A DNA stretch of 64,000 nt from Diploptera punctata (GCA_030220185.1 JASPKZ010007546.1:167001-231000), one strand, 5' to 3'. Numbered from the stretch's first letter, positions 51,822-63,818 are shown. Program-made: numbers and translations. Notes: generated by a model from the sequence alone, not told the origin.

Positions 51822-52770
51822 TTACAGAAGGCGCAATCGTTTTGCCTGGCATTTGTAATTTTCTGCTGGTGATTTCCTAATTAGTGTCCAGCAGTAATCG
51901 GTCAACATTGATGCACTCCACTTTCCCTGATATCTCATTTTCATGTTCGAAATTTGCTGGTGGAAGCGTTCTCCGTGCTCGTTGCTTACAGCTCTACAAT
52001 TGTCAGGAAAAAAGTCTAAGTGGGAATCTACATCGTAAGATGTAACTTTACGGACATGGTACACCCCAAGTCTATCGTAGTAGTGCAGAGATTTTCCACA
52101 AAATCCTTATAGTTTTCTGCCATCTTACTTCCTAGATAGTTTGTTGACACTTGAACAAAGTCATCCCAAGCTAACTTTTCATTACCTATCAGGATGATGT
52201 TGAAATGCTCATCTTTGTACATTTTCCGTATCTGGAGATCCACGAAAATCCCCTCATTTTTTCGTCTCACTAAGCCGTGGAAATTTCTGCGCAAATAGAT
52301 AAATGCTACCCCAGTTTTGTCCATGGCCTTAACGAATTTTTTCGTTAGGCCCAATTTTACATGAAGAGCTGGGAGAATTGAATTCGACAAGTGCTTCTTA
52401 CATAACATTGCGAGGTCTGGTTCAAGTGATTAATTCTTAGGCCAACCTTTCCTTCTATAGTGAGGTGCTATGGCGCGGCTATCCCAGAAGCACTGGAAGC
52501 AACAGAACTTGGTAGAGCCCTGTTGTAGCCCAAGTAGTATGCCAATGATTTTCAGATCCCCGGAATCTGCCATTTAAACTTGTCATGGTTCAATCGCAAT
52601 AACAATTGTTTCATGTTAACATTTGTTTCTTTCATGTAATGTGCATACCCAATCGGAATCGATGGTAACACGTTGCCATTATGCAGGAAGACACCCTTGA
52701 GACTTATTTTGGGGGAGTCGATGAACTATCTCCACTGAAAACATTTTATAGTTAATGCCCATAGCTGTCA
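51822..52770 (-). pseudogene. YQG-family protein, long degenerate copy
   Basis: The minus strand codes, from about 52770 down: 'FIDSPKISLKGVFLHNGNVL', 'HDKFKWQIPGDLKIIGILLG', 'TKFCCFQCFWDSRAIAPHY', 'LGLTKKFVKAMDKTGVAFIY' (52408-52028), and 'DVDSHLDFFPDNCRAVSNEH' followed by GERFHQQISNM and 'RYQGKWSASMLTDYCW' (52064-51822). The order of a C-x-x-C pair, acidic patches and H-G-E-R-F-H fits a transposase-type nuclease. I recognise it as a protein repeated in many arthropod and cnidarian genomes, without a firm name. The two short CACTG elements encode its last part, so it is the likely mobility protein of that family. At least one frameshift (near 52050) and stops. Confidence 0.65.
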
Positions 52771-52774
52771 TTAG

Positions 52775-53555
52775 TCCTAAAAGAGAGTAATGTAAGTACT
52801 AGCTTTAATTTTTTCTAGTAAAGCTTTTTACTTTTTTTAAGCGTGGATGCATTGTAAAACACGTTACGTATAGTAATATGCTCTTCTGCATCGAGACATA
52901 TGGAGTAATAAGGTCATCACTTTGGCCTTGCACATAGAAGATTGAAATTTTGCACACACATTGTGTGCATCTCTTAGTACGTTTCGTTCAGTTGATTTCG
53001 AGATCTGTGCGTTAACACAGGGGGGTGAAGGGGGGGGACGAACTTAGAAACAAGGGATTTTCAGAAAAAAATCTCAATTTCCTCAATTTTTCTCGCCTCG
53101 GGTACATGATAGGGACATTTGAATGGTATCGTTTAAAGACTGTTCTTTTCTGAGGAGAATGAGATTCGAAGCTTGATCCTAGGATAAATAGTGATATTGC
53201 TGTAGCTGCTTGCCTGAAATTAACCGAAACAAAATCATAATTTAAAAGGGTTTGATGCAACCCCTTTAACTTAGAAATGAGAGCTAATTCGAGATTTTTA
53301 TTGTCTTTTCGTTATTAGTGTGGTCGATATACTTACGAAACATTTGCTTCATTCCAGTTACATTTTCACTGTTGGCTAGTGTAATAAAACATAAATTAAT
53401 CCGTGGCACAGAGCTCTGAAGAATCAAGATAGAATGAAATGTTAGCTGTATATTTCGATTCCCAGGAGAAAACCTTAAAACAAAAACTTTCTTTGAGTTA
53501 TGTTTTATACGATAGCAAAGAAGAGTGATATAGGTAACACTAACTCCATGGCGCG
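52775..53555. other. Non-coding, no assigned element
   Basis: The minus frames 53012-53260 and 53284-53607 have no motif I recognise. A G-run (53023-53038) is notable only as a homopolymer-like tract. Confidence 0.4.
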
Positions 53556-53559
53556 ACAG

Positions 53560-53885
53560 GCCTAAAAGGCCTTTGGCTGACCACCCGGCTGCTGGCCTCA
53601 CATCCACATGTATTAATCACAGAGGTAGACGATCATCCAGCCAGTGTACGGATGACATGTGGTAAGCATAGGGTCCCCAGCCATTATAGCTAGTTTTCTC
53701 AACCTGAAACCACTACTTATTGTAGGTACCCAAATGCCTCACGATACTGAGAGGTCACCAGTCCCATACTGGTTGAAATTCTATGACAAATGTATTCCTC
53801 CATGGAGACTCTGACCAGTGCCAGTCCTGTAGCTCTGTGCCAAGGCATCTTTCCTGAACTACTCGGCTACGGCGCGGGGCGATAT
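53560..53885 (-). mobile_element. tRNA-derived SINE V4, copy 1 (minus)
   Basis: The head, inverse of 'CGCCGTAGCCGAGTAGTTCA', is near 53880. The body 'CCACATGTATTAATCACAGA' and 'CTACTTATTGTAGGTACCCA' matches 56930-57232. Confidence 0.8.
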
Positions 53886-53889
53886 GGGT

Positions 53890-54305
53890 AACATCCAAGA
53901 CTTTAATAAATTTACCCCATCTGTCAAAACACGGAGTCAGAATACTCATCAATATATATTTCTGCTGTATTCTTTTCTTTTTGCATTTTACCGTGACCGA
54001 AAGATCTTGTTCATGAATCTATAAATTCTTTGCTATTTTTATCTGTTTTATTTTAAATCAACCTCATCCTTCATAAGTAGGCTATATTTTAAAAGCCCCA
54101 CACTACCCTCGCCATAGAGGGACATGACCTGTGGGGAGAGAATTTGTAGCTCTGGATCACAAACTTACTTTTTTTAACCTCACAAGGGCATTGAGGATCT
54201 CCCTGGATGAGTTGTCAGCTCAATGGCAGGGCAACCTCCGAGTTAACACTAACATTTAAGACAACACACACTATTTATTCAGTCATTCATACTAAACAAT
54301 ATGAA
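53890..54305. other. Non-coding, no assigned element
   Basis: Nothing firmly recognised. 'CACACTACCCTCGCCATAGA' lies in a short GC-richer part. Confidence 0.4.
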
Positions 54306-54307
54306 AT

Positions 54308-54482
54308 GGATGGTGATTATGATGACGAGATAACATTCGGGGACCATTTGGTCCTTAAATTTTCCAATGTTTCCCTTATAGATGAAGAAAAAACCGAATA
54401 AAATCTCTCCCAGGAATCTTCTCCAGACCTGGGATCCAACCGTAGTCCACTACATACAAGGCTACGAGACATCAGCTGTGGA
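54308..54482 (-). mobile_element. SINE V3, copy 4 (minus)
   Basis: Box B 'CTGGGATCCAACCGTAGTCC' (inverse) is damaged; the body 'GATGACGAGATAACATTCGG' and 'GGACCATTTGGTCCTTAAAT' is typical V3. Confidence 0.65.
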
Positions 54483-54599
54483 CAATTTGTCATTTATTGA
54501 AGAAATTACCTCAAGGATGCATACCACTTTAAGGGGCATACATGTCATTTAAGTGTATCTTTTATTATAAATTCAATAAAACTAGATAATTGGTCACAC

Positions 54600-55300
54600 A
54601 TAGAAATACATTATATAATGGAAATGGACAGCTAATGACAAATGAGGGAAATTTTGAGGAAGTGGCTGAATTCAAATACCTAGGAACAATAATCACAAAG
54701 AAATGCACAAACAAAATTAAACATAGGCTCAATTCTGGAAATGCGTGCTATTATGCATTATAGAGACCCTTGACGTTCCAACTCCTTTCAAAAAACGTAA
54801 AACTGAAAATATACAAAAACTATTATTCTATCTGTTATATTATATGGATGCGAAGCATGGACTCTTACTTTAAGGGAGGAAAGAAGATTACGAGTAGTTG
54901 AGAATAAAGTACTTAGGAAAAATTTTCGACCAAAGAGAGGTGAACAGACAGATGAATGGAGAAGATCAAGTAACAGTGAACTACATGGTCTTTATAGGAA
55001 GCCAGATATATTAACAGTTAAGTTTAATAGACTGTGATGTGCAGGGTATGTGGCACGAATGGGGAATGCAAGGCGTGCATGGAAGCTTCTTGTAGGAAAA
55101 CCAGAGGCAAAACGACAAGTTGGTAGACCAAGAATGATGTGGGAGAATAACATTAACTATGATTTGAGGGAAGTAGATTATGCAGGGAAAGATTGGAAAA
55201 CATTAGCTCAGGATAGGGATGTATGGAGAGCTTATGTCCGCGCGGCCATGAACCTACGGGTTCGATAGTGCCATTGAATTAGTTAGTAGGTATATTTTAT
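54600..55300 (+). pseudogene. LINE family D fragment (RT thumb to end)
   Basis: Reading: 'NFEEVAEFKYLGTIITKK', 'IILSVILYGCEAWTLTLREE', 'VENKVLRKNFRPKRGEQTDE', 'SNSELHGLYRKPDILTVKFN', then frame 55050-55268 'MARMGNARRAWKLLVGKPEA' to 'WRAYVRAAMNLRVR' stop. This is the widely spread end of an RTE/CR1-like ORF2. Frameshift near 54760 and stop at 55035. Inverted sister at 56519-57545; tails at 11878 and 25085. Confidence 0.8.
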
Positions 55301-55915
55301 TAAAACTTTACACAAATAGGCCTATATTATTTATTAAAACTATGTATATAATATACAATACAATTAATTTCAAATGGTATGATAAAGAGCTAACAGTAAA
55401 AATTACAAATGTTGTGATTTAATACAACTTGAATATAATTTAACCTATGTTTTCGGAAAAAAAAGCCAGGGTGGAATTTGTATCTCTTGTTATACAATTT
55501 TTGAATGTCAAAGAAATGCTGTCCTTTCCAGCCACCCGGTTGAAGAAACAAATATGTTATGTTAACCCACGTTCGCAGCATGGTGGTGCACAATATTTTA
55601 CTCCTTCATCGTTAAAATTAAATTATTTCAATTAATTCTTTCAGAGTTCGACGTAAACATATTATATTCAACAGAAATGAGTTTTCGTAATAACCTAAGT
55701 AGAACCATTACTTCAAAATATTTTTTCGTAAATGTGATTATTTAAGAAAAAAATATGTTATTCATTCTCCTAAAAACGATTTGTGAATTTAATTTTTATT
55801 AAATAAATCTGATGGCCAAAGATAAACAAAACTATTAGTGTTTAAAATATTACCACTGGCTTCAGAAATAATATTATTTTAAACATATATGATACCATAA
55901 AACATGTAGTTAATG
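55300..55915. other. Non-coding, no assigned element
   Basis: AT-rich, nothing recognised. Confidence 0.45.
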
Positions 55916-55918
55916 TAC

Positions 55919-56053
55919 TCGTTTCACCAATTAAAAATTAAAAGAGTCAACATGTTTCAACAGCGAAGCTGACATTTTGAAGACTAAATATTGAAAATGA
56001 CAGCTTCGCTGTTGAAACATATTGGGTCTTTTAATTTTTAATTGGCGAAATGG
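55919..56053. mobile_element. Short foldback element
   Basis: Arms of about 57 bp (55922-55978 and 55995-56053) are inverse copies: 'CCAATTAAAAATTAAAAGA' at the outside, 'GTTTCAACAGCGAAGCTG' at the inside, 16-bp loop. Confidence 0.75.
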
Positions 56054-56518
56054 ATACATGAACTACATATTTTACGATTTTGTCACCAAGAAGATCATCA
56101 GTTTACTAAATATATGGTACCATTTCTCAGCACAGATGGAGGAGTCAATCGCACGATAAAAAAAACAGTGAGAGCGCTAAAAGCGAAAAAAAAAGAGCGA
56201 TACCAGCAACAACTATTCTCACAGTCTCCGCTTATGATACACAAAATGAACCTTTGTGCTAGAGAAGAATCTAAAGCTGCTGTTCAAAATATATACAAAA
56301 ATTAATATCGAGAGAAGCTTCCAGTTGCCGGAAAACTTAAATGCTTTTAAACCTTACTCTATTCTTAAATTATGTCAAATTATCGTAAATTATTCTGCTG
56401 CCTACAGTATCTTTACATATTGTAATTTATACATGTTTTGTGAATATCATATAATCGTTAAAGCTAGAAAAATATCTTAAGAGCTTCCTGCACACTTACT
56501 TACTCTTACTTACTTCCT
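56054..56518. other. Non-coding, no assigned element
   Basis: The frame 56042-56305 starts in the foldback arm and has no family motif. Confidence 0.4.
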
Positions 56519-57545
56519 CACTGGCACTATCGAACCCGTAGGTTCATGGCCGCGCGGACATAAGCTCTCCATACATCCCTATCCTGAGCCAATCCTTTCC
56601 AATCATTCCCTGTATAATCTACTTCCCTCAAAACATAGTTAATGATATTCTCCCACCTCATTCTTGGTCTACCAACTGGGCGTTTTCCTTCTGGCTTTCC
56701 TACAAGAAGTTTCCATGCAAGTCTTTCATTCCCCATACGTGCAACATGTCCTGCCAATCGCAGTCTACGAGACTTAACTGTTAATATATCTGGCTTCCTA
56801 TAAATACCACGTAGTTCACTGTTATTTAGTCTTCTCCATTCACCTGTCTGTTCTTCTCTCTTTGGTCCAAACATCTTCCTCCGATTGATTGAGGGTCTTT
56901 CCACTTTTCAGCGGTTGCCTTTTTAACAGCCGGCTGCTGGCCCTTCACATCCACATGTGTCAATCACAGAGGTAGATGATCAACAGCCAGTGTAGGGGTG
57001 ACATGTGGTTAGCATGTCGAGTCCCCCAGCCGTTATAGCTGGTTCCTCAACCTGGAGCCGCTACTTATTGTAGCTACCCAATTGCCTCACGATGCTGGGT
57101 GGGCACCGGTCCCATACTGGCCGAAATACCATGAGAAAATTTCTTCCCCCATGGAGACTCGAACCAGCGCAAGTCCCGTAGCTCTGCGCCAAGGCTTCCT
57201 ACCTTAACCGCTCGGCTACGGCGCGGGACATTTCCCTAAGTACTTTATTCTCAAATACTTGCAATCTCCTTTCCTCCCTTAAAGTAAGAGTCCATGTCTC
57301 GCAACCATATAATATAACTGGTAGAATAATAGTTTTATATATTTTCAGTTTAACGTTTTTTTGAAAGGAGTTGGGACATCAAGAGTCTCTGCAATGCGTA
57401 ATAGCACGCATTTCCAGAATTGAGCCTATGTTTAATTTCTTTGAGCATCTCATTCCTATTTGTGATAATTGTTCCTAGGTATTTGAATTCAGCCACTTCC
57501 TCAAAATTTCCCTCCTTTGTCATTAGCTGTCCATTTCCATAATAT
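56519..57545 (-). pseudogene. LINE family D fragment, minus, split by a SINE
   Basis: Minus frame 56904-56527 encodes 'RKMFGPKREEQTGEWRRLNN', 'LAGHVARMGNERLAWKLLVG', 'KRPVGRPRMRWENIINYVLR' and 'WRAYVRAAMNLRVR' stop. The upstream part (57240-57545), with YLGT.I and ILYGCETWTL-like readings, lies beyond the V4 SINE at 56885-57232. Better preserved than the plus-strand copy. Confidence 0.8.
56885..57232 (-). mobile_element. tRNA-derived SINE V4, copy 2, inside a LINE
   Basis: Head, inverse of 'GTCCCGCGCCGTAGCCGAGC', at 57232; box B 'GGTTCGAGTCTCC' in inverse near 57170. It separates two parts of LINE D that are continuous at 54600-55300. Confidence 0.8.
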
Positions 57546-57549
57546 AATG

Positions 57550-58200
57550 TATTTCCTGCACACTTTATAAAAGAGTTTATCTTGCCTCGTATTCCCCTAC
57601 CTTAAGAGTTTATTGTGCCCCACGCTCCCCTATATGCATAAAATAACTTACTATGTCCCTACCGTACCTCATATTCCTCTACTCAATAAAATATCTTATC
57701 AAGCCCCTTCTACCTTTATTTTATAAGCATAGCGTTTATACAAAATGATTGTGGGTTATGAGTTTGACCCTTACAATGTTGAGACAATGAATTATTTAAT
57801 AAGTTAGTTGCAGCAGTACGGGGATATTAAGGTGGTCTGCTAACCCGAGGCGCCTAACTCGCGGGTTAGAACGTGACTTGGAGAGGATCAGGTGGCCAAG
57901 TGGAATTAAAACTCCCTCCTGATAATAAGAGACAGGGAATTCCCTGGACTGCGGCGTAGAAAACCTAATGAACACGGCGACTTATCTCTCAAAAGCCTTT
58001 TTCCCACTACTCCAAGCTAAAAACCCCTAAAATTTGTACATTTCCCTAAATTAGTGTATTTACCTCTTCCCAGGGACGACGTTAGTTCATTTCGCTTTTA
58101 GCTACGTAGCTAATACTCAGCCTGAAATATAATGTTGTTTAAACATGTGTAGTAAAAATGTAAATATTTTTTTTACAAATCATTTTTATTTATGTATAAT
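57550..58200. other. Non-coding, no assigned element
   Basis: Nothing recognised; tandem short phrases with 'CCTCATATTCC/CCTCGTATTCC' near 57585-57675. Confidence 0.4.
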
Positions 58201-58214
58201 TGATGCGTTGTTGT

Positions 58215-58500
58215 TGTTGATGATGATGATGATGATGATGATAATACTTTTTATTTCAGGATTGTTTCTGTTATATAGACAGGTATCCTCAACCAAAATA
58301 TACATTTTTTTCTTCCATACTTCCGGTCTTGCTTGTCTGCTTCTGTCATATTTCTCTTCTTCATGTTGTCTTGAATTCCCTTTACCCACGTTGGCTTTGG
58401 TCTACCACATTTTCCTCTTCCAGGAGGTATCCATTTCAATACTTCTTTGTTTGTTTCTGTGTCGCTTCTTCTCATTAGATGTCCATATCATGTTAGTTGG
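58215..58500 (-). pseudogene. LINE RT C-terminal fragment
   Basis: 'MRRSDTETNKEVLKWIPPGR' and GKCGRPKPTWVKGIQ, DNMKKRNMTEADKQDR in one minus frame (58475-58251), followed by a (ATC)n/(GAT)n tail at 58216-58245. Confidence 0.7.
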
Positions 58501-58575
58501 ATTTCTTCAATCTATTGTACAATATTCTTTTCCACATTCATTATTTATCTTATTGTATTATTTTAAACAACAAAT

Positions 58576-58585
58576 AATAATAATC

Positions 58586-58617
<32 letters not shown>

Positions 58618-58618
58618 C
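58576..58618. repeat. (AAT)n microsatellite
   Basis: AAT run. Confidence 0.9.
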
Positions 58619-58734
58619 TTGATAATCATATAAGTTTTAATAATTTTAATATAATCTTATTCTAAGTCATGGAATTAGGTCATAGACCTGTTTCCACACC
58701 AAAGAGACCGTATCTAGTTATGGGGTGCCCATTA

Positions 58735-58736
58735 AT

Positions 58737-58773
<37 letters not shown>

Positions 58774-58875
58774 GTAATAGTAATAGTAATAGTAATAATA
58801 GTAATAGTAATAATAGTAATAATAATAGTAATAATAACAATAACAATAATGATAATCATAATAACAATAATATTT
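58735..58875. repeat. (AAT/AGT)n compound microsatellite
   Basis: Starts as AAT and turns into mixed AATAGT and AACAAT units; the Ile/Val frames across it are artefacts. Confidence 0.9.
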
Positions 58876-58919
58876 TTTATTAAAGACATTTCTTCAATAT
58901 GTAGTTTCCTTTAATCTCA

Positions 58920-59140
58920 AAGTAATTTTACTCCTCTAGAAATGTCTCTTTTCAGCCTCTTTTTCTATAAATTTCTTCCTTTTCATACTTCTCTTGACAC
59001 ATTCATTAATTTAGCTTGAGGTTTTCCTCTTCTTCTTCTGCCTTCGGTATTTAATTCTAAGATTATTTTCAGAATTCTTCCTTCTCTCATTCTTTTAACA
59101 TCTCCAAATCATCTCAATTTCCGTTCATCCGAGATAGTGT
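58920..59140 (-). pseudogene. LINE RT C-terminal fragment
   Basis: The minus strand reads 'FGDVKRMREGRILKIILELN', 'TEGRRRRGKPQAKLMNVSRE', with stops, and no further RT motif. Confidence 0.6.
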
Positions 59141-59324
59141 AATACGAGCAAAATTAAGTATCTCTCGAAAAACCAACTAATACCTGTACTGCTGCCTACC
59201 ACTGAAGTGTTTGTTAAAGGCTTAAAGAAGAGAACATTGAAATAAAACCTCCCGGTTAGGGATTATAGTGATGATCAGACCCCGTATTATATAGAAATGG
59301 ACAATTCTAAAATATAATAATAAT

Positions 59325-59476
<152 letters not shown>

Positions 59477-59857
59477 TCTTTCCTCTTGTAAGCCCATGTT
59501 TCCCTTAACAGGGAAGAATTTGAACCATACTAATTTAGTTACACTTGTTTTCATACAGATGTCATTTGAGTGGTCCGTGGTCAGTCTTCCGCCTCATACT
59601 GACATCTAGGAAACCAAGGTAGTACTAGGACGGGAAAATTCGGTAAATTTTGTTTAGATGCCTTTTCATTCAGGCTTAAGGATCTTTTACGAGCCTGATA
59701 ATCTTCAGACTTGGGACCCACGGCTTAAAGTCCCTCCCAGAGGACTTGCTCCTTGGACTTTCCCATCCTAAAAAATCCATCGACCCCGGCTAGATTTGAA
59801 CCTGTGACCCTCGGGACCAGAGGCAAGGAGCTTAACCACTAGTCCACCGCGGCTGAC

Positions 59858-59858
<1 letters not shown>
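59477..59858 (-). mobile_element. tRNA-derived SINE V2, copy 4 (minus)
   Basis: Complete: tail at 59477, head the inverse of 'GTCAGCCGCGGTGGACTAGT' at 59858. AAT repeats on both sides. Confidence 0.85.
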
Positions 59859-59915
<57 letters not shown>

Positions 59916-59925
59916 TTAATAATAA
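59858..59925. repeat. (AAT)n microsatellite
   Basis: AAT run after the SINE head; same sequence as on its other side, so the SINE probably entered an AAT tract. Confidence 0.9.
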
Positions 59926-60660
59926 TGTGACGTATTGTTGATCTGTTGCTCAAATTGCAGTCTTTGAAATTTAAGGGTGGCATCAGGACTCCTTGTAAGC
60001 CAATGAAAGTTGGACTTGAGTCGTGTGCATACTGCAAATGACCTGTCCAGACCTATGTTTTGGAAGAATCAATTTCCAGATACATCGATTCAAAAACAAT
60101 AAATCTTTCGGACTTTCTATACGACAGAATTCTAGACTCATGTCTAGATTGTTCATAACCTCGCATAAATTATGGTTCGAGAGTCTGACCGACCGACCAG
60201 TCGTGTCCGAAGAATGGAAGCGATATAGTCGCGACGTGGAAGTAATGACCTACATTGGAGTCAAGAATAGTTGCTTGAGTCTTCTCTGTCTAGAAGTAAA
60301 GAATATAATTATTGTTAAGTCTTGAAAATTGTATTGTTATATACATTACAGAGGCCCAGCGATATGAGGTATCCTAGAGTAACGGGTTAGTTTCCATGGG
60401 GAATAAATTTCTTTATGAAATTTCGGAAACTCTGTGGGAACAGCGCCTAAGTAAGATTATGAGAACATTGGGTAGCTACTGTAAGAAGCTAATCCAGATA
60501 GAGATAACAAGCTAAAACGGCCAGAGGTTTCAATTTGATGACCACATATACTGGTTAAATGATCTACACATCCTTCGTGTCAGTGTGAGATCGGAAACCA
60601 GCTGATATGTCAAGGGTCGTCTTTACCTGACGCACCTTGGAATATGTATATATGTGTGTG
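59926..60660. other. Non-coding, no assigned element
   Basis: The frame 60023-60325 (100 codons) has no motif and no relative here. Confidence 0.4.
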
Positions 60661-60664
60661 TGTA

Positions 60665-60963
60665 GCGTTATAACTTTTTGACATTTTGTAAAATAAAATG
60701 TTTCCTGTGCAATGAATGGGTGAACGTTTACTTAAAATCATTGTAAAAGCCTTTATTTCACTGAGCTTCAAGAAAAGATCAGCCCCAAATTAATATTAAA
60801 TATTGATACAGAAATATATTTTGGGGGTGACCTTTTCTTAAAGCTCAGTGAACTGAAGGTATGTTTCAATGGTTGTAAGTAACAGCTCACCCATTTATTG
60901 CACAGGAAATATTTTACACCCATTCATATTTTATTTCACAAAAATCCAAAAAGCTATAACCGT
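60665..60963. mobile_element. Palindromic MITE, copy 1
   Basis: About 300 bp, an imperfect palindrome over its whole length. 'TTTCCTGTGCAATGAATGGG', 'CACTGAGCTTCAAGAAAAG' and CCCCAAATTAATATT are repeated in inverse in the second half. Confidence 0.7.
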
Positions 60964-61575
60964 AGAGGGTTAAAACTTGGACTGTTTGTTGAAATAAAAT
61001 ATTTCCTGTGCGATGAATGGATGAACGTTTACTTAAAACCATTGAAAAAGGCCTTCATTTCACTGAGCCTCAAGAAAAGGTCACGCCCAAATTAATATTA
61101 ATATTTGGGCACGCCGTAGCGTAGTGGTTAAGGCACTGAGCTACAAGCCGGAGGGTCGAGGGTTCAAGTCCCGTTGGGGTCAGGATTTTTAAACTGACCC
61201 AAACTCTCTGGCGGCACTATGGCCCTGGGGTCGACTCAGCCTCTAACGGAAATGAGTACCAGACGCTTGTTCTGGGGGTAAAGGCAGCCGTCACGCAGGG
61301 CTGACAACCCGGCTGACATAAAGAGCCGATTGTTTAGAAAAAGTGGGAGCCTTAACCTCCTACTACCCCAAGGGCCTCCGGGCCTGTTGTGGGATCACTT
61401 TACTTTACTTTACTTTTACTTACTTTATTGATATATAAATATATTTGGGGGTGACCTTATCTTGAAGCTCAGTGAAATGAAGACTTTTTCAATGGTTTTA
61501 AGTAAAGGTTCATCCATCCATTCGACAGGAAATATTTTATTTTATAAAAGTCCAGAAAGTTATAACCCTAATATA
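60964..61575. mobile_element. Palindromic MITE, copy 2, split by a SINE
   Basis: Same palindrome in tandem with copy 1. The left half runs to 61108 and the right half from about 61431; a V1 SINE sits in the centre. Confidence 0.7.
61109..61430 (+). mobile_element. tRNA-derived SINE V1, copy 1
   Basis: Head 'GCCGTAGCGTAGTGGTTAAG' and box B 'GGGTTCAAGTCCCG'; body with 'CAGCCGTCACGCAGGGCTGA'; tail (CTTTA)n. Best-preserved V1. Confidence 0.85.
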
Positions 61576-61659
61576 TAATGTGTGTATCTGTGAAGAAACA
61601 TAAAGCACGAACAGCCAGAAAGACCCATGTGATGCGGATTGTAAATGCTGTATCTTTAT

Positions 61660-62110
61660 ATATATACAAATTCAACCTGCGTATGTTTGTGATTTATATA
61701 CTTCTAAACCGCTCAACTTCATGAAAATGTGTACATACAGGTTTTCAGTTACAGCGTGTGTTTAGCCGGTATGTCATGCTGTAAAACTGTAAGACGTAGG
61801 GCTTCACCTGAAACGAAAATATAAAAAACGCTCTAGTGGTCACAATTTTCGATGATTCACAACGAAACTCAGCACATGCTATTAAAGTATACCGAGGTAC
61901 GTATTATCCAAAACTCACCGAGATCTGACCATTAGAAGTAGGGGTTTACCTGGAATCCGAAATTAAAAATTGATTCTATCAACCATAATTTTAATTCGTC
62001 GCAATGTATACCATACAAGTTAATTAACTCTAATTTTCGTTTTACTTATTCAACTAAAAATTAAAAAAAACATTATTTACTTAGGCGTAGTGAGCAGGCC
62101 GCATATTTTC
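61660..62110 (-). repeat. RTE-type LINE 3' module (minus)
   Basis: From 'CAACCTGCGTATGTTTGTGA' to 'TTAGGCGTAGTGAGCAGGCC', the inverse of the order at 14207 and 23334. Confidence 0.6.
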
Positions 62111-62580
62111 TAGTGTTTAATAAATTGAAATAAAAATACAGAGAATAAAACGAAAGTGAATTATCTAGTTTTTTAAAATATTTTATTCATATAATAAACA
62201 TACATTTAACTTGAATACGGTTGATCGATTTTTTAGGTCTAAAAAATCTTGAATATAGTTTTCATCAACAGGAAAGTAAGCACTTTCATGAAATATAATT
62301 TGATGATACGTAACAAACTAATTTATACACCTCACTAATAGTATTCTTTTAACAATTAATAAATTTAATTATTTATGAAAATAATATTAAGATTAACAAA
62401 TATTTTATTTTGTTTTAAATATTGTATAATCGTAAAATTAGTTTTATATATCTCATTATTTTTCTTCGTTTTTTTATATACATTAGACAGTGACAATTTA
62501 ATATGTCTTGCTAGTATACATTTTATTATTAGTTTTAGTCTTAATTTTAACTAACATTAACTGGTTGCATTATAGATCGT
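62110..62580. other. Non-coding, no assigned element
   Basis: Strongly AT-rich, nothing recognised. Confidence 0.45.
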
Positions 62581-62735
62581 AATATATATTATATTTTGAT
62601 CATTTTTTTATTTAGTATTTAATATTAGAGTTAATTGAGATTATTATATTCTGATGTAGTATAGATTTGTCCTGGTGAGTGGAAGAGAAGGCCACATGGC
62701 CTTAACTCCACCAGGCTAAATAAATCTAAATAAAA
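62580..62735 (+). repeat. LINE 3' end, CR1/Jockey family copy
   Basis: 'GTCCTGGTGAGTGGAAGAGA', AGGCCACATGGCCTTAACTC, AATAAATCTAAATAAA. Confidence 0.75.
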
Positions 62736-62739
62736 GAAC

Positions 62740-63420
62740 CTGAAACCTAATGTTGCTAATGTTGTCAGACCTTTGGCACCCAGCTTTCAATTTCGACTCT
62801 AATGATCTGATTTGGCAAAGAACATCGTTAAATGAATAACTAATGTTATTAATACCTGTTGCGTTTAAATTAAATGTTAAAACACATATTTTAATAATTC
62901 AGTGGCCTTTTAAGTTCGTGAATTTACAATAAAGAATCTATGTATCGGCAACTATTCCGACATCTCTGTGCGGCAGGTAGTCCATTGAGGCAGTAAGGCG
63001 TTTCTATGCTTAGCTTCAACATAAGGTAGAAATGATATGTTAATGGGATGAAGACAAAGTTGCAAGTAGAAAACTTGCAAAATCAGCTTTTCTTAAAGAC
63101 TTGGCTTCACTCCAGAATGTGATTCACGCCAGTAATCCTTGTCGAGACTTAAAATGAATTCCTCGGTCCAAACTGAAAACACTCTTCACACTTCTAACAT
63201 ATTTTATGCTGTCACGTGTTTACAAAACAATATTCAGAGAGTAGCGTACGATTATCTTATTCGGGTGGTAAAACATACACGCCAAAATATAGTTTATTTT
63301 CCTTGTTTTCTTCAGGATTCATTGTGAATATTTTGAGTCGCACGGAATCTCAGATCGAAGAATGAGATGAAATGAGATCCATTACTATTACAAATTTGTG
63401 ATGTACAAATGTTCTTGTTA
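62740..63420. other. Non-coding, no assigned element
   Basis: Nothing recognised. Confidence 0.45.
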
Positions 63421-63422
63421 AA

Positions 63423-63800
63423 CATCAACTCAAGTTAGATACAACTATGGCTGTTCCTGTTCTTTTTATGGATCTGAATCTTGGGTACTTACAAAATTAT
63501 CTCACACAATCAGGCACTAAAATGAAATTTTTAAGATCCGTAAAGGGATGTACACGCATGTATGGATTACATAATGAATCAATAAGAAATGAACTGGATA
63601 TATTTTTAATACTCGATAAACTAGAAGAGCACAAATACCAATGGAAAGAACATTTAGACAGAATGGATAATACAAGATTACCGAAAACGATCAACACCTA
63701 CAAACCGCATGGAAACAAATCATTGGGACGTCCAAGGAAGCGATATACTTGAGACCGGAACAGAGGATTACGAGGAAGAAGAAGAAGAAGTGATATACAA
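63423..63800 (+). pseudogene. LINE RT C-terminal fragment with (AAG)n tail
   Basis: Frame 63447-63752 contains 'SGTKMKFLRSVKGCTRMYGL', 'RNELDIFLILDKLEEHKYQW' then KEHLDRMDNTRLPK and 'NKSLGRPRKRYT' stop, then GAGGAAGAAGAAGAAG. Typical end of an RTE/CR1-like ORF2. Confidence 0.75.
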
Positions 63801-63816
63801 TGATACCGGACCGATA

Positions 63817-63818
63817 GA

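Noticed and set aside
52028..52408. Host gene with unknown function
   Set aside because: Broken by frameshifts and related to short mobile elements at 28399 and 45487, so treated as a transposon protein remnant.
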